Shown in pieces: positions 23,251 through 35,314 of a stretch of DNA of 64,000 nt. Under the pieces are notes generated by a model. That model searched no databases and was not told the origin of the DNA. It saw only the letters and a list, made by a program, of their open reading frames with translations. Every line of letters starts with the position of its first letter. Position 1 is the first letter of the stretch. A program made the position numbers and the translations under genes. Source of the stretch: Metarhizium brunneum. Lineage: Eukaryota; Ascomycota; Sordariomycetes; Hypocreales; Clavicipitaceae. The stretch is taken from positions 7,839,001 through 7,903,000 of the forward strand of contig NC_089422.1 of the NCBI RefSeq assembly GCF_013426205.1, written 5' to 3'.

Positions 23251-25137
23251 GTGTGGATGGTGCAACTTTGGATCTGCTGTGAGCAAGGCAGGTAGGTATC
23301 CGCGACATGCTCTCACCACAACCAGTCAGAGACGGCTGGGCGCAAGGCGGACTTGATTCCCGATTTAGGCATGGCGTCCTTCGCGATGACATTGCCAGCA
23401 GCCAGGTTTTGCCAGGGTTGACCAGGCTCCGATGCTCGCCTGTTGGCATTGGGATAACTAGTACACATCTCTGAAGCAGCCGTCAAGCGTTATGAGTCGC
23501 AGCACTCGCCATGTGATGTCCAAAAATAATCGCCGCCGTGTTTGATGTTTGACTCGCGCGCTGTCGTGTGATGCCGAACAGACAAAAGTCAGACGGCGAC
23601 TTTTTCAGACGAAGGACAAGCTTACCAATAGGGAATCATGGCCCGTGGAAACTGGCTAGGGGCCCAAGTGCGTGGTCGAACGTCGTACCCTGCCGGCCTG
23701 CCCTTTTGCCAGCTGCCCTTGACTTTTTACTCGCCCTTCTCCATTTCGAACGCGGTTGGCGGCCAGCCCGTGCACTCCGCGTCGGAGAAATGTCGGCAGT
23801 TGTGACTGGACCATGAGTGCATGGGCATGGACGTGGGCATTAGGCGGGCGGTGGGCGTGGGCGTGGGCAGGGCGTGGGTGTGCTTCAATTCTTGTCTTTT
23901 TTCTTATTGTCATCTTCATGTACATATGTACTGCCTACTTCCTACATTCGGAGTACTCCGTATTGTACACGGACAGCATTCCGCGCGAACCGGATGTTTG
24001 TCAAGATAATTCCTCAAAGCTGCCGGCGCTCCTTATACAATCATGCAACCCCAATCGTTAGACTTGCAAGCCCGAATCCTACAATACAGAGTGGCATCGT
24101 CTTGTCAAATGGCCGAGGGGTGTGGGCAACCAGGTCTCATCACTCGGAGGACAATTATTCCAATAAACCGTACTCCTTGTTCCGCGGTCCGTACTCGGCT
24201 ACCGTACCTAGCTACCTACTAGGTAGGTAGGTAGCTACTCTGTATCATACTAGTATGCATACCAAGGGCGATACGATATCACACGTCTTATACGGAGTAT
24301 ATATCTGTCTCCTGCGTCGTGTGTCAGTTGAGCGTGCGTCTCTGACACCCCCCTGTACCATTGCATCGCCGTTCGCACTTGGTAACTACCTAAGTAGGTA
24401 GACTATGTATTATTGCATGGCACCGCACGACTGTGGGCGATTCATTTCAGATACCTTTCCAAGCAAAGGAAGCCTGGTATTTTGCCTCAAATGAATGCGG
24501 GCTAATTTACCGTGTCTGCAATGAGACTTTGCGGCGGAGGGAGATATTTTACCAACAAATTCCGCGTTGCCGCGGATGAGGGATCGTTAGTGGCTGCAAA
24601 GCCCAACCTGGGCTGGTCCGGGGTGGTGCGGCCGCGGTCAGCCGGGTATTTTTCGCGACTGGCCAAAGGGAGTGAGTAAGTGCTGAAAGCGTCGGTGGCA
24701 TTTTCTCCCTGTGAAAAATTCCTCAAGCTCACGAGGGATTGTTTGGCTCAGGAAGACCGATTGTACCTCGGCCATTGTCCGACCTTGTGGCCGATAGCGG
24801 TGACGTGTATCGGCCAACTTTCCGCGCTTCCAAAACGGAGTACGCGAGTAGGTACAGAACATAGGGGAGAGTACAGACGGCGTTCCTTTGCGCAAGAGGC
24901 ACCAATTCTACCAGCCGGCTTGCCGCCTATCGCGAGATTTCAGATGTTGTCTTTGAAGGGTGCCAGGCTTGTTTATTACGATTGCCGTCAAAATGGGCCA
25001 CAGGGCTTTATTGAGCCGCAATTGGCCCCAGGGCCCCGTCTGGTGCGGCCACTTGCTTCCCAGGCCATTGCTTGGATTTCCCTAGCCGTGTGCCGTTGTA
25101 CATGTGGAAGACGCAAAGTAGATTTCTAGATGTCGCC

Positions 25138-25449
25138 TCAAGACAGGCCAGCTTCTCCAATTTCTGTGGTCTCGTCACGGGAAGACTCCACCAGCCTCCT
25201 CAGAAGTTCGGGGGCCAGAAAAGCTTCGATGGGGCACTCCAGAAGCTTTATGGTGTTCCTGCTGCCCGCTGGAACAACGGGATTTTGGAGGGGTTGTGTG
25301 ATGGGGGCCAGTTCCTTGGGTCTGAAGACAGGTCCCAAGTCGAACGGTTCCACCAGGATCTGCCTTGTGGGCTGGCAGTAGTAGATGGAGTCGTGACGGT
25401 TGCGAGAGCGATTGGATGGATTGACGTCGGCCCAGGGGCAGGAATCGGA
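25138..25449 (-). CDS. Candidate terminal exon of an unrecognised gene
   Basis: This 312-base open stretch encodes 103 residues and a stop (…IYYCQPTRQILVEPFDL, then GPVFRPKELAPITQP and IKLLECPIEAFLAPELLRR). About two thirds of its codons end in C or G, as in the genes around it. It is preceded by a plausible 71-base intron (25520-25450) with donor AAG|GTCAGT, branch GCTGAC and acceptor CCAG. The upstream exon would read NPECNTLHKK. I could not find its start: the frame meets a stop at about 25580. I do not recognise the family. It could be a lineage-specific gene, a decayed gene or chance. Confidence 0.3.
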   Translation of the reverse strand, partial: SDSCPWADVNPSNRSRNRHDSIYYCQPTRQILVEPFDLGPVFRPKELAPITQPLQNPVVPAGSRNTIKLLECPIEAFLAPELLRRLVESSRDETTEIGEAGLS

Positions 25450-28400
25450 CTGGATGGAGCATAATACCGTCAGCAACTTGATATCCAGCAACATTTGTTT
25501 CACAAATCAGCGCGACTGACCTTTTTGTGCAGTGTGTTGCACTCCGGATTGTGTGTTGTATATGGGGTTTCCCCCTTTTCTTTTCTTCTTCATGCGCAGG
25601 AAAAATTGTCACTGCACTCATCAGGCGACCGTCTGATGAGGCATGCACGACATGAAAAATGCACGGAGAGAAGAGCGCGCGGTTAACACGCCAAACGGAA
25701 AATCAACGCCCAGGGGCTGGCTCATGGCTCATGACTTATCCAGGTCTAAGCAGGTAGTAGGAGCAGGTGGTTGCTGTGCTTGCCTGGCATAACAAAGACC
25801 AGTCATTGTTGCCAATGCCAAATAATGCTGGTGCCTATGAAAAAAAAATGCAAGTGTCTCCCACCAGACGCCCCTCTGCCTTTTCGGCAAGGTCTCGAAA
25901 GGATAGACTGGCCAATGGCGTCTGTTAGTGTTGGCTTCTCCACCTTCCGCCACCACAAAAATGTGCGGTGCTTGACTCGTGGACCCTGGTCAACGAATAT
26001 TCCTCTCCTGCACATCATCTCAGTCCCCGTCGGTTCCGTTCCACACTTGACCACAGCCCCTCCCAGCGCTTAATTGCGGTTCTGTTGGCCATGCCCGAGA
26101 CCCGTCACTATGTCATTTTGCAACAGGCACCAGGCTGGTTTGGCATGGGGAGGAACTGACCAGAAGCAGCCCCAGCCCCATACGAGCAGCGCTTCCCGGA
26201 TAACCGCGATAAAATCCAGAGTCCCTGGATCGGGCAGTGGGGTTTGCCTTGTCAATGCCAAGGCTTTGGCGGCACAATGTCCGCCACGAGGACAAGCAGA
26301 ATTTCACACCCTGGCTTGTGCCATTGTTGGAAGACCGTTCACGATGCGGTGAGTTGGCGGAAGCAAGGGATACTGTTGGTGGTGGCTGCTCCGAAACAAC
26401 ATCACCTGATACGCCAGGCTAGAGCGAGGAAGGAGTGCGCTTTGTCGAATCTATTCCCTCACTTTCGGTACGGTACGGAGTATTGTACCGCCTTGGTGCT
26501 ACGGTGATGCCCAGAAACTGAGAGTCATGTATGCGGCGGAGCGCTCCGTACGAAGGGTTGGAAACGACTTGTACCCGAGGAAGCGATGTCCGTACCGGCA
26601 GGACAAGGCCCGACAGATGCGCATTAGTACCATTAGTATTATCGCACGGCGGCCACTTGGAAGTCTACGGCACTGCATGCGTCGTCCTTCTTTGAATGGA
26701 ACCCTTCTAGATAATACGACGCTGGTCAGTCCATTCGGCATTCATGGTCCGGCCTGGCTTGCCGGGTGCGCAGGTGGAGGCCCAAAACCCACGACGGTCC
26801 GAGAAGAGGCCCATTCCAACATGGCTTTAGGAGCTGGATTGCATATGCATCATACTTCTCTATACGGAATATAGCAGGCCAGTACTACTGTCAATGCTAC
26901 GTTGTTGTCCTACTATCCAGCGTACAAGCAATTTCCTATCAAGACATTCGGCATGTCCCAGGAATGATGTCGACAGACTGCTGGCTTCAGATCTGACTTT
27001 GTCGTCAGCTACTAGCGCGGATTTGACAAACCAATAGGAGTTTGCCAGCCAGGGAGAGGTTGGCAAGATCAAAGAGGCTGGACAGAGGTCTACCTGAGCT
27101 AAAACGACGATTCAGCTGAACCTACTGCGCTAATGCCTGCATTGCCTGTCGTATTAAGAGTCTCCTTGAATAGTTATGTGTGCATGTATATCACCAGGAC
27201 GTCGCGAATGGGTTTTGATAAATACGATGAACAGGGAATAAGCTTTCTCGCCGAAGCGAAGCCCAGGTGAGAGACTAGCAGCAATCGAGGATGTACAGGA
27301 CTCAGCATCTGGTCACGATACAATACACTACGTGGCCAGGGGCAGAACAGAAGGATCATTGAATCAGGTAGTATGCCCAATTCTTGAGAGTTGGCGTTGA
27401 GTAAAAGGCTATATCCAGATATGTATGAATTGGCATACACTACGCCACGCCCCAAACTGTGGGAATGCCCCAGATGATTGGGCAGCCAAACAACATCTCG
27501 CAGCCGTAGTAGCGAGGGCGTCTTCCGACCTTGAAGCTGACGATGTTGGATCTGCAGGAGCTTGTCAGGAACAAAAGCTCGGTCGCCGAGATGCACATGA
27601 ACACGCACAATATGGATGAAAGACGGACAAATACAGCAGATTGGCATGGGTTTGGGTTCTTTGGGCAGCCAGCATCCATCCCTGGCCTGCTGCTCCATGG
27701 CTAGTCGTAGTCGGGTGGCTGAGAGGCCTTGCAATAGTATCCAATTTGCAGCTTTTTTTGTGCACTTAACATCTGGGACTTGACACTACTTGGAGGTACC
27801 GAATGACTGACTAAAGTTGTTTGTGCTACTCATTGTATGTGTCGATGGCGTATCACGGTGAGCGCAATTTTTGATAGTCACACGGAACAAGATGAGGAGG
27901 AAAAAAAGGTCGATATGATGCGCACCCAGGTATATAGTTTATCCAAAAAAGGATAATTGCAACCAGACGGTCGCCAATGGCTCTAGTGCCCAAGTGCTCA
28001 TATTCACCTCCCTGTATTAGCAGGACACCCCTCCCGCCTTCGAGGTCTGAAGCATCGGCAGCATTACCGCCGCATCCCTGTTGACGCACCATTTGCATGA
28101 CATTCTTGAGAACTACTCTGGCGGTATAGGACTGGGCTGGAGCTGGAGCTGGAAATAGCGCTTGGCTTTGAGAGGGTAATTGTAGTAAAGAGACTGGAAC
28201 AACAGACTGCCATGTGCCCGTCGTTCGCCGCTGGGGCCGTCATGATGTCCGGTCTGGATGGATGCATCTAGCAGAAAGGACGAATAACAAGATACAACTA
28301 ACTAGTCTTGCTACGTATGTATGTATAGGCATACGTAGTGCAAAGTACGCACGCCACTAGTATATTAGTGTTTGAGCATTGTGTTTTTGAAAATCACTCA

Positions 28401-29538
28401 AGAAAGTTGTGAGATAGACGAGCCATCGCGTCAGTGGCAGACGCGCACAGAAGGCTCCGAATCGTGCGATTGGTGACCGCGACCAAGGCCTCACTTATTA
28501 TGGCTACATCCGAAGTACTCGCCCGGCCGCTTTGACACCCCGAGGCTCGGAGGTGCTCCGGTCGTATTGATCAATGCGAGAACGTGTACCCAAGTATGTA
28601 GGAGGTCTCAGGAGGTCCCAGACGGGTTAACCTGGCGAAAGGCTGCCAAGTCTGAGAGCTAGACTAATCATGTCTGGTAGTATTGTACGGAGTAAATGGA
28701 CTGACCGTCAGATGTCGGCGGCATACGCGACTCGACCAGATGGGATGGAAGCGAAAAGGTTCTTCTTCCTTTGCTCGGGAGTGTTCCCTGGGATCAAAAG
28801 GCGGATTCGGCGGATGAGCAGGGGACAGGATCGAAGCTGATTGGAGTCGCTGATATTGTAGTCATCATCAAGTGGCACAAAGACGTGACTGTTGACTGTC
28901 GAACACAGGTCGAGGCGAATCTTGACAAAGCTTATTGTCCCAGTTGTCGTCATTCACAGGTCACCAAGTGGTCAGGGGAATGGCTGCTGCCTAGTATCAA
29001 GGCAATCAATCTCAAACTTTTGCATTTCCAAAGCCTGCTGGCGACAGCACGGGACTCAGGCAGCTGCGCAACGAGCCGATGGTTCGACTTGGATTTTGCC
29101 CAGCATTGACATTGATATTGAACCTCGCAGTCGGCACATGCATGCATGGTGTGGAAGGGGAATGTTCACTAATACGGAAGCATTAATTGCCCATTCTCCC
29201 TCGTACCGACGGGTGTACATACCTGACATGTGCGCTATTGCTTGGCCCGGCCAGCAGGCTAAGGCCTGGCCTGGTGGATATCTTCCGCTGCAAGCGCCTG
29301 GAACAGGCTTCGCCTTCACTGTTCCTTCACACTGCTCCAGGCCATGTCCGTTCGATGTTCCCTGTTCACAGGCCCTGGGTCCTGTCCTCCAACACCGCCA
29401 CGCGTGACCTTCGCACTCGAACAGCCAGAGCACAAGAAACGCCGGCGAGTCAAAAGTGCGCGAGCATGCAGTCGACTCGCCAGAGCTTGCAAACCACTCG
29501 GTACATGGTGTCGCGGCGCTGTACAATAGAAATCCAAG

Positions 29539-29554
29539 TACTCCGTACTCCGTA
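29539..29554. repeat. Tandem pair of dispersed motif half-sites
   Basis: TACTCCGTACTCCGTA is two overlapping direct copies of TACTCCGTA, just upstream of the pyrimidine-rich leader of the zinc-finger gene. CCTAGGTACC follows within 15 bases. Confidence 0.75.
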
Positions 29555-30687
29555 CCCGGCCTAGGTACCCAAGTACCTCAGGTATCCCGGTACTGAGATA
29601 CCAGGGTACTTTGCCAACGCGGTAGCCGAGAGGCGACAGGTCACTGGTACCCGTTACAAGCCCTCTCCCTGGCGTTTCCGCCGCGGCCTGGCGTCGGCGC
29701 TGGTCGCTCTACTCACACACCCTCTCGTCCTGGTGGTGCTCACGTCCCCCAGTCTGCTGTTTTCTGTTGTCTGCCCTCTTCCTCTCTTTCCCTCCCTCTT
29801 AATCCCCTTTCCCAAACTCTCCTCCTACATCTCTCCCCTCAAGGCAGACACGGTTCGTGCAATCCTCGTCGCGCAAGTAAAATACTCTTTTTTCCGTTGC
29901 AATCGCATCGCGCCCGAGTTTCCAAACGCGGAGCCCGCGGAGTATTGGCGCGACACGCAAACAGAAGCTGATAAAACAACTACGCCTTCGTCTTTTTTTT
30001 TCTGGACCCAGCACCACCCTTATCTGCTTGCGGTTCTTGAAAGGCTCCACTTGCCACCATCGAACAAGCATCGCAACGGTTCCGCCGCAGTCCAACACGC
30101 CAGCACCACACCAGCACCACACCAGCAAAAAAGTCAATCATTACCTTGACTTGCTCAGCAGTTTTTTTTTCATACACACCCACTCGGTTTTTCCTCAAGT
30201 CACCTTGACCACATCATTACACGCCTCCCACCATTCCGGCTTGCCTCACCCTCTCCTACGCGCGGTTTCTGTACCTGGCAGTTCCTCGCTGTTCTCCCCT
30301 CCCATCAAGCTTAGGTCAGGGAAGAAGGGGGAAAAAAAATAAAATAAAAAAGGATCAAGACCCATATCTCCACTCTGAACCCTCCCCCAAACACACCACA
30401 CCTCTCAAGAGGGACTTGCTTCTCGAGCCTCATCCACCTCAACGGAACGACGCCGTTTTGCCTACTGCCATCTTCGCGTGGGCCTCGCAGACTGTCTTCT
30501 CCCACCTCGATCTCTCTCCATCTAGATTCGGATCTCTCTTTTCGAATCTATCTCTCCACTTGAGGTCCTTTCGGCTGTCGTCGTTTGCCTCAATCATCAC
30601 CAAACCCTATTCTTCCTCACGTCTCGTCAACATCGACGTGCCTTCATATCACCCACCCACGTCTAGAGACGCGTCTCGCGCTGGAGT

Positions 30688-33624
30688 ATGGACGGTTCTC
30701 CCTATCCGACTCATGGTATAAACGGGACCTCAGCGGCACAAACGTATCCTTCTCCCACCGCGATCTCTCCGAACCAACTTCAGACCGGATCACCACTTCC
30801 TCAGACTCTGCCGCCTTTGCAGCCTCCAACCGCCGCCATGCAGCCTCTCTACGGTTCTCACCCGCATACCCCGCGCACGCCGGGCACTCCCAACACGCCA
30901 AACTCGGCCACGAATGTGCCTCCCTACCAGCAGACATCGCAGGCGGCCCAGCGACCTGGCATCTACTCAATGACGCAGAATCCTTATCCTCCTAACCCAG
31001 GATATGGCACCTCTGCGCCCATGATGCCTCAGACCACCACAGCCGTGTCTCACCCGCAGCCCATTGCTCCTGCTCCCGTTGGTGGACGCGCACCTCCAGT
31101 CCTTCGTCCTATGCCACCCGGTGGTATTATGGCCCAGCCCGGTATCTCGTCTCCCTATGGCCCTGGATCGCTGATGCAGCCCAACCCGGTCATGCACGAC
31201 GGAGAACAGCCTACTCATGTTGTCGGATCTCAGGGTCGCCGTGGAATCTTGCCTAGCGCCCCGGGTCGTCCTGCAGCACCTACTGCTGGTACTGGTGCGA
31301 AGAGCACCGTTATTCCCGTCAAGGACGCGGACGGCAAGTTCCCTTGCCCTCACTGCACCAAGACATACCTCCATGCAAAGCATTTAAAGCGCCACCTTCT
31401 TCGCCGTAAGTTCAATCCCGCCTCGAAACCCCCCAAGAGACAAGTGGCACTGTTCCCCTGTACTGTTTCTTCTCGCGCAACTTGCGCATGCTAACCACCT
31501 GAGTATCTAGATACTGGTGATCGCCCCTACATGTGCGTGCTTTGCCGTGATACGTTTTCTCGAAGTGACATTTTGAAGCGCCACTTCCAAAAGTGCTCCA
31601 TTCGCCGTGGAAACCCCACAGGAGCTAGCCACCTGTCCCACCCTCAGGCTCACGTTAAAAAGAATGCTCAGGCTCAAAAGGCCGTTGGCCTCGGCAACGA
31701 GGCCGACTTGAACCACCTCAATGGCTTGAACAACATGCCTGCTGAGGGCATGGTTCATCCCTTTGGCATGGTTCCCGTCTCTGACGGCATGAATAACATG
31801 GCTGGTGACCAGAGTCATCTCTCTCGTTCCAGCAGCGCCAACCAGGACCGGAATAACATGGCCCCCAGCATGGGAGCCCCTCAGCCCTATGGTGCTAATG
31901 TGTCTAACTCCATGAACAACCAGCAGATGCCTAGCTACAGTATGCCCCCGGGTCAGAACGGAATGCCCATGTATGGTGGATCTAACGGGAACCAACAATC
32001 TGGCCTCGATTGGTCTCAGATGTTCCAGGCTGGTGCGCATCAACCCCTCAACAACAATATATTTCATCCTCCTAATCGTGGACAGACGCAGATCGCACCC
32101 AAAACCGGGCCTAATCACGATTCGGGGGCGACGGATAGCAGCTCCAGCGATTCCGTCTGCTACTCTATGTGGGGCATACCGACGAATATTCAAAACCCTT
32201 ATTCTCAACTCTCTAGCCAAATACTCAACTTCCTGTACCCCCCAAACGAGGCGATTGACCCAACCCTCACGGGCATGAACCTCTACTTCTCCCCTGATAA
32301 TACTAAAGATTTTGTCGACCAGTACACTCACTTCCACGAGCATGTTCCTATACTTCATCCGGGCACCTTTCGAGTCATGGAGGCACATCCCGGACTGGCG
32401 GCGTGCATGTGCTGCATTGGCGCATGCTACTCAAACCGGGTTGTGCTCTCAGATGTGCAAGAAATGATGGACGCGTTATGGACCGCTATGGAGCGTGACT
32501 GTCGAATTTTCTCCGAGGAGAGTCTGCATGATGCCGGTGTTGCCGAGGTCACCAAGTCGTCTATTGAAGAGCTTCAGGCAGCGCTACTGACCAGTATACT
32601 TCATTTTGGCAACGGGACCTCGCAGCAGAGACATCGAGCTCTACAGATAATTCCCATGGTAGCTGCGCAGTCTCGTCGCCTGGGTTTGCTAGGCGTCTCT
32701 GGTGACCTATCGATTTTCTCTGTGCTACATCATCCCGAGGTTGATGGTCAATACGACTTGAAGTCCGATCATTTTGACTGGATAGCTTGGACAGAACAAG
32801 AGCTGCGCATTCGACTGATGCATGCTATTTTTATGCTAGATGCTTTTCTCGAACTTTTCTTCAACGTCCATGCTCAATTTGATCCATCCGAGGTTCATTT
32901 GCCTCTACCTTGTGACGACGCAGCCTGGAATGCCTCTACCGCTGACAACTGCGCTTCGGCTCTCGGATTGAATGGGGACGAAATAGCCCAATCAGTTAAT
33001 TCACATGGGACTCGTCGAGCTGCACAACCCGAGCTGCACTTGGTTCGTCAAGTTTTACTTGATGATGGCTGGCAAATGAAATTGGGAAGTACGAATTCCC
33101 TCGGCAAAACGATACTGGGAGTAACCATGATTGCTATAATTCGACTCTCTCAAAAGGTTGGCAGTCTGAATTACCTCCATACTGGGGACGGACTTCCTTC
33201 TCTTGATTGGATCGTACCATACGATGGTTCAAGTCAGCCAATAGACCCGGCAATCTCTGATGAAGCTCACCACGGCATGGATACTCGCACATTTGTCATG
33301 CTTTTGTCCGCGCTAGATAAACTACAGAAAAGCTGGAATGATGATGAAGCAACTCAAACAGCTCTCCGCGAAAATGGTACCCGGGTTTATCGGGAAGGCA
33401 TGTTCTTGCCTGTCATATCTCGACATATCTTGTTGAACCCTGGATTTGCCGATTTGGAGCAGGATGATGAGGACCAATACGTTGCATCATACAAAGCAAT
33501 GAAGTGTGTCGGCGCATCCCCTTCACAACAGCCGGATGAAGTACAGGAAGCCATTACACAGTTTGGCGAAGAAGAGTATATTTTGGATTTGGCGCGAATA
33601 TTCAGACCATTACCCCCACCATGA
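30688..33624 (+). CDS. Zinc-finger transcription factor with fungal_trans domain (klf1-like)
   Basis: Two exons, join(30688..31405, 31511..33624), give 943 residues. The N-terminal 210 residues are Pro/Ser/Gln/Thr-rich, as in an activation region. Finger 1 is classical C2H2 (Cys220, Cys223, His236, His240). A TGDRPY linker leads to finger 2, which ends in Cys instead of the last His (Cys248, Cys251, His264, Cys268). A low-complexity linker rich in Asn/Met follows, then a C-terminal fungal-specific transcription-factor region (about 500-930) containing HVPILHPGTFRVMEAHPGLAACMCCIGACYS. The architecture matches fungal proteins often named klf1. The 105-base intron splits the codon of His240. A 13-kb empty upstream region suggests complex regulation. 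Target genes are unknown. Confidence 0.87.
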
Positions 33625-34387
33625 GTCAGACAATTCTGGATGGGCTTGACGTCGACAACTGAATCCTATGCACAAAACAAATTGTGACAGGAGACGGTAT
33701 GATATGACTCAACTAAAAGCATTTCAGGGTGGTGGTTGCATTTGGAGGCGTTGAATTCTATTGTTTTCCCCCAATTTTTTCATTTCATGGTTTCTGGTTT
33801 CTTGTTCATGGGATTTCTTCCTACCCTTTGAGTGGGATATCGACGCCTGGGTTTGCGTCGGCCTGATGGCCTCATATGTACATGCTTGTACGCCTGGCCT
33901 GCCTTTGGGCATCAATTCCACTGGCGGCACCCGGCTCTGCAAATGGCATCTTTTCTTGTTATTTTTTTCTTTCTTTCTCGCTTTACGCCAAGGATAGACT
34001 GAGGTACGGGAGTTGTTACTGCATTACTAGACTTCGATCAAGATAGAAAGGGCGGTCGGTCGGCTTTGTGGTTTACGGCGGGCTATGACGACTTTTATGG
34101 CCTGGACTGATCAATGATGTTTTCGCTGCGCTATGTCCGGTAATATGCGCTGGTATGGTGACAGGTTGCACGAAGGGCGGTTCGGATGTAGAAAATTAGT
34201 GCTTGTTTTGCTTATCGCAATACGTTTATATGGTAGAAAGATGAAATGATCACGGGTTGTGACGGTATTTTTGGCCCATTATTACCAACGGGATGTGAAC
34301 AAGGAATGATTTCAATGTGCTCGCGTTTGTCTTGTTCCGACATGTGTGCCCAACCACGCGCCTTGAATGTGCAATGCCGTCTAGATA
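33625..34387. other. Tail-to-tail intergenic region
   Basis: This holds the 3' flanks of the zinc-finger gene and the minus-strand microprotein gene. T-rich tracts are present (about 33960-33980). No coding signal is visible. Confidence 0.5.
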
Positions 34388-34675
34388 TTACTTGCTAGTA
34401 TCTGACTTATCAACAGTTGTCACTTTGGGTGCCCACCTCCACAGCTCCTCCTTATCCTTTTCAGATGGCGTGTACCCAAACTTTTCTTCGGCCTGGTCAG
34501 AGAGATAGAGACCCGCGAAGCTCCAGGCGATGAGGCCGATACCAACACCAGCTCGCGTTTTCGGCGACAGGTTCTTGTATGCTCTGCGTCGGGGTTAGTC
34601 GCCCATGCTTGCTTATGCTAGCTAGATGGGATGTAGTTGTGGCGGGTGAATGCGGCCGTTGACGTACTTGAGCAT
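34388..34675 (-). CDS. Conserved-looking 67-residue single-pass membrane microprotein
   Basis: Two exons, complement(join(34388..34583, 34668..34675)). The first coding exon is only eight bases (ATG CTC AA). An 84-base intron with GTACGT donor, a GACTAAC branch and CGCAG acceptor gives MLKAYKNLSPKTRAG, then one hydrophobic helix (GVGIGLIAWSFAGLYL, about residues 15-30), then a charged SDQAEEKFGYTPSEKDKEELWRWAPKV tail. A short basic start followed by one helix would suit an organelle, perhaps mitochondrial inner membrane, or ER protein. That location is inference. I recall similar fungal hypothetical proteins but no assigned function. It is divergent from the F-box gene. Confidence 0.72.
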
Positions 34676-35314
34676 TGTTGTTGGATGAGATGGAATGCAA
34701 CGCGCGGTTGGTGACGGGAAGGGGAGAGGGGGTGTCAATACATGGTCCTGCGGCGCTGGTGATCGTTAGCGATGGAGGAAGGGTGTAGTCAAAAGCGAGG
34801 AGCGGATGCGAATCATTGACCGTACACGAGAAGTTGAAGCGAGACGATGATCGCGGTGTGCAGCGGGGGCGGTTCGAGCACCGGGACTCGAGCGGGATGT
34901 GAAATTTGAGTCGGGATGAGGTTGGTGATAGGCACTTAGAGCTGGCTGCGGAGGTGGGTCTTTCGAGGTTGCAACCAACGCTTGAACTAGTACATAAAGT
35001 ACTCCGTACGGAGCTGGGGGACGTTGTACACACATAGTAGCGGATAATTGCGCTGCCTACTTAAGTACTCCGGGCGAAGTTGCGGCGCCCCGATTCTGCG
35101 GCAAGGTGGAGCACGAAGCTGTGTTTGACTTCTCAGCTTTGAGGTTTCGTCCCGGACTGGCTGTTTCTTCTGTACTGGGGTCGCGACAAGGTTACCAGAG
35201 GGGGATGGTTTTTTTGAATCTTAATTTTTCGCCATTATTCTTTTGTTGACACTGTCATTGCCTTGTGTCTTTTGGAGCAGGCTGTCCACAAAGCGGACGA
35301 GCGAACTATCGGCC
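34676..35314. other. Divergent promoter region, microprotein/F-box gene
   Basis: This head-to-head spacer carries the 12-base palindrome CTCCGTACGGAG at 35002-35013, a shortened copy of the dispersed element, roughly midway between the two starts. No gene is visible. Confidence 0.55.

Larger units (their letters stand above)
17293..30687. other. 13.4-kb gene-poor region
   Basis: No gene with a recognisable domain lies here on either strand. Base composition looks close to the rest of the window rather than AT-rich, so I see no mark of repeat-induced point mutation and no transposon termini. It carries simple repeats (19703-19768, 21659-21689, 22446-22469, 23183-23218), eleven sites of the TACTCCGTA motif, and reiterated CCTACC/GGTAGG units (about 23157-23181 and 24205-24238). 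The right end (29.7-30.69 kb) is pyrimidine-rich and likely serves as promoter and 5' leader of the zinc-finger gene. A possible orphan exon is listed separately at 25138-25449. Confidence 0.6.

Noticed and set aside
17293..30687. RIP-mutated transposon remnant as explanation for the gene desert
   Set aside because: No AT-rich block, no terminal repeats and no reverse transcriptase or transposase fragments are visible.
31507..32388. 293-codon frame antisense to the zinc-finger gene
   Set aside because: Shadow frame; the sense strand has zinc fingers and a fungal_trans region.
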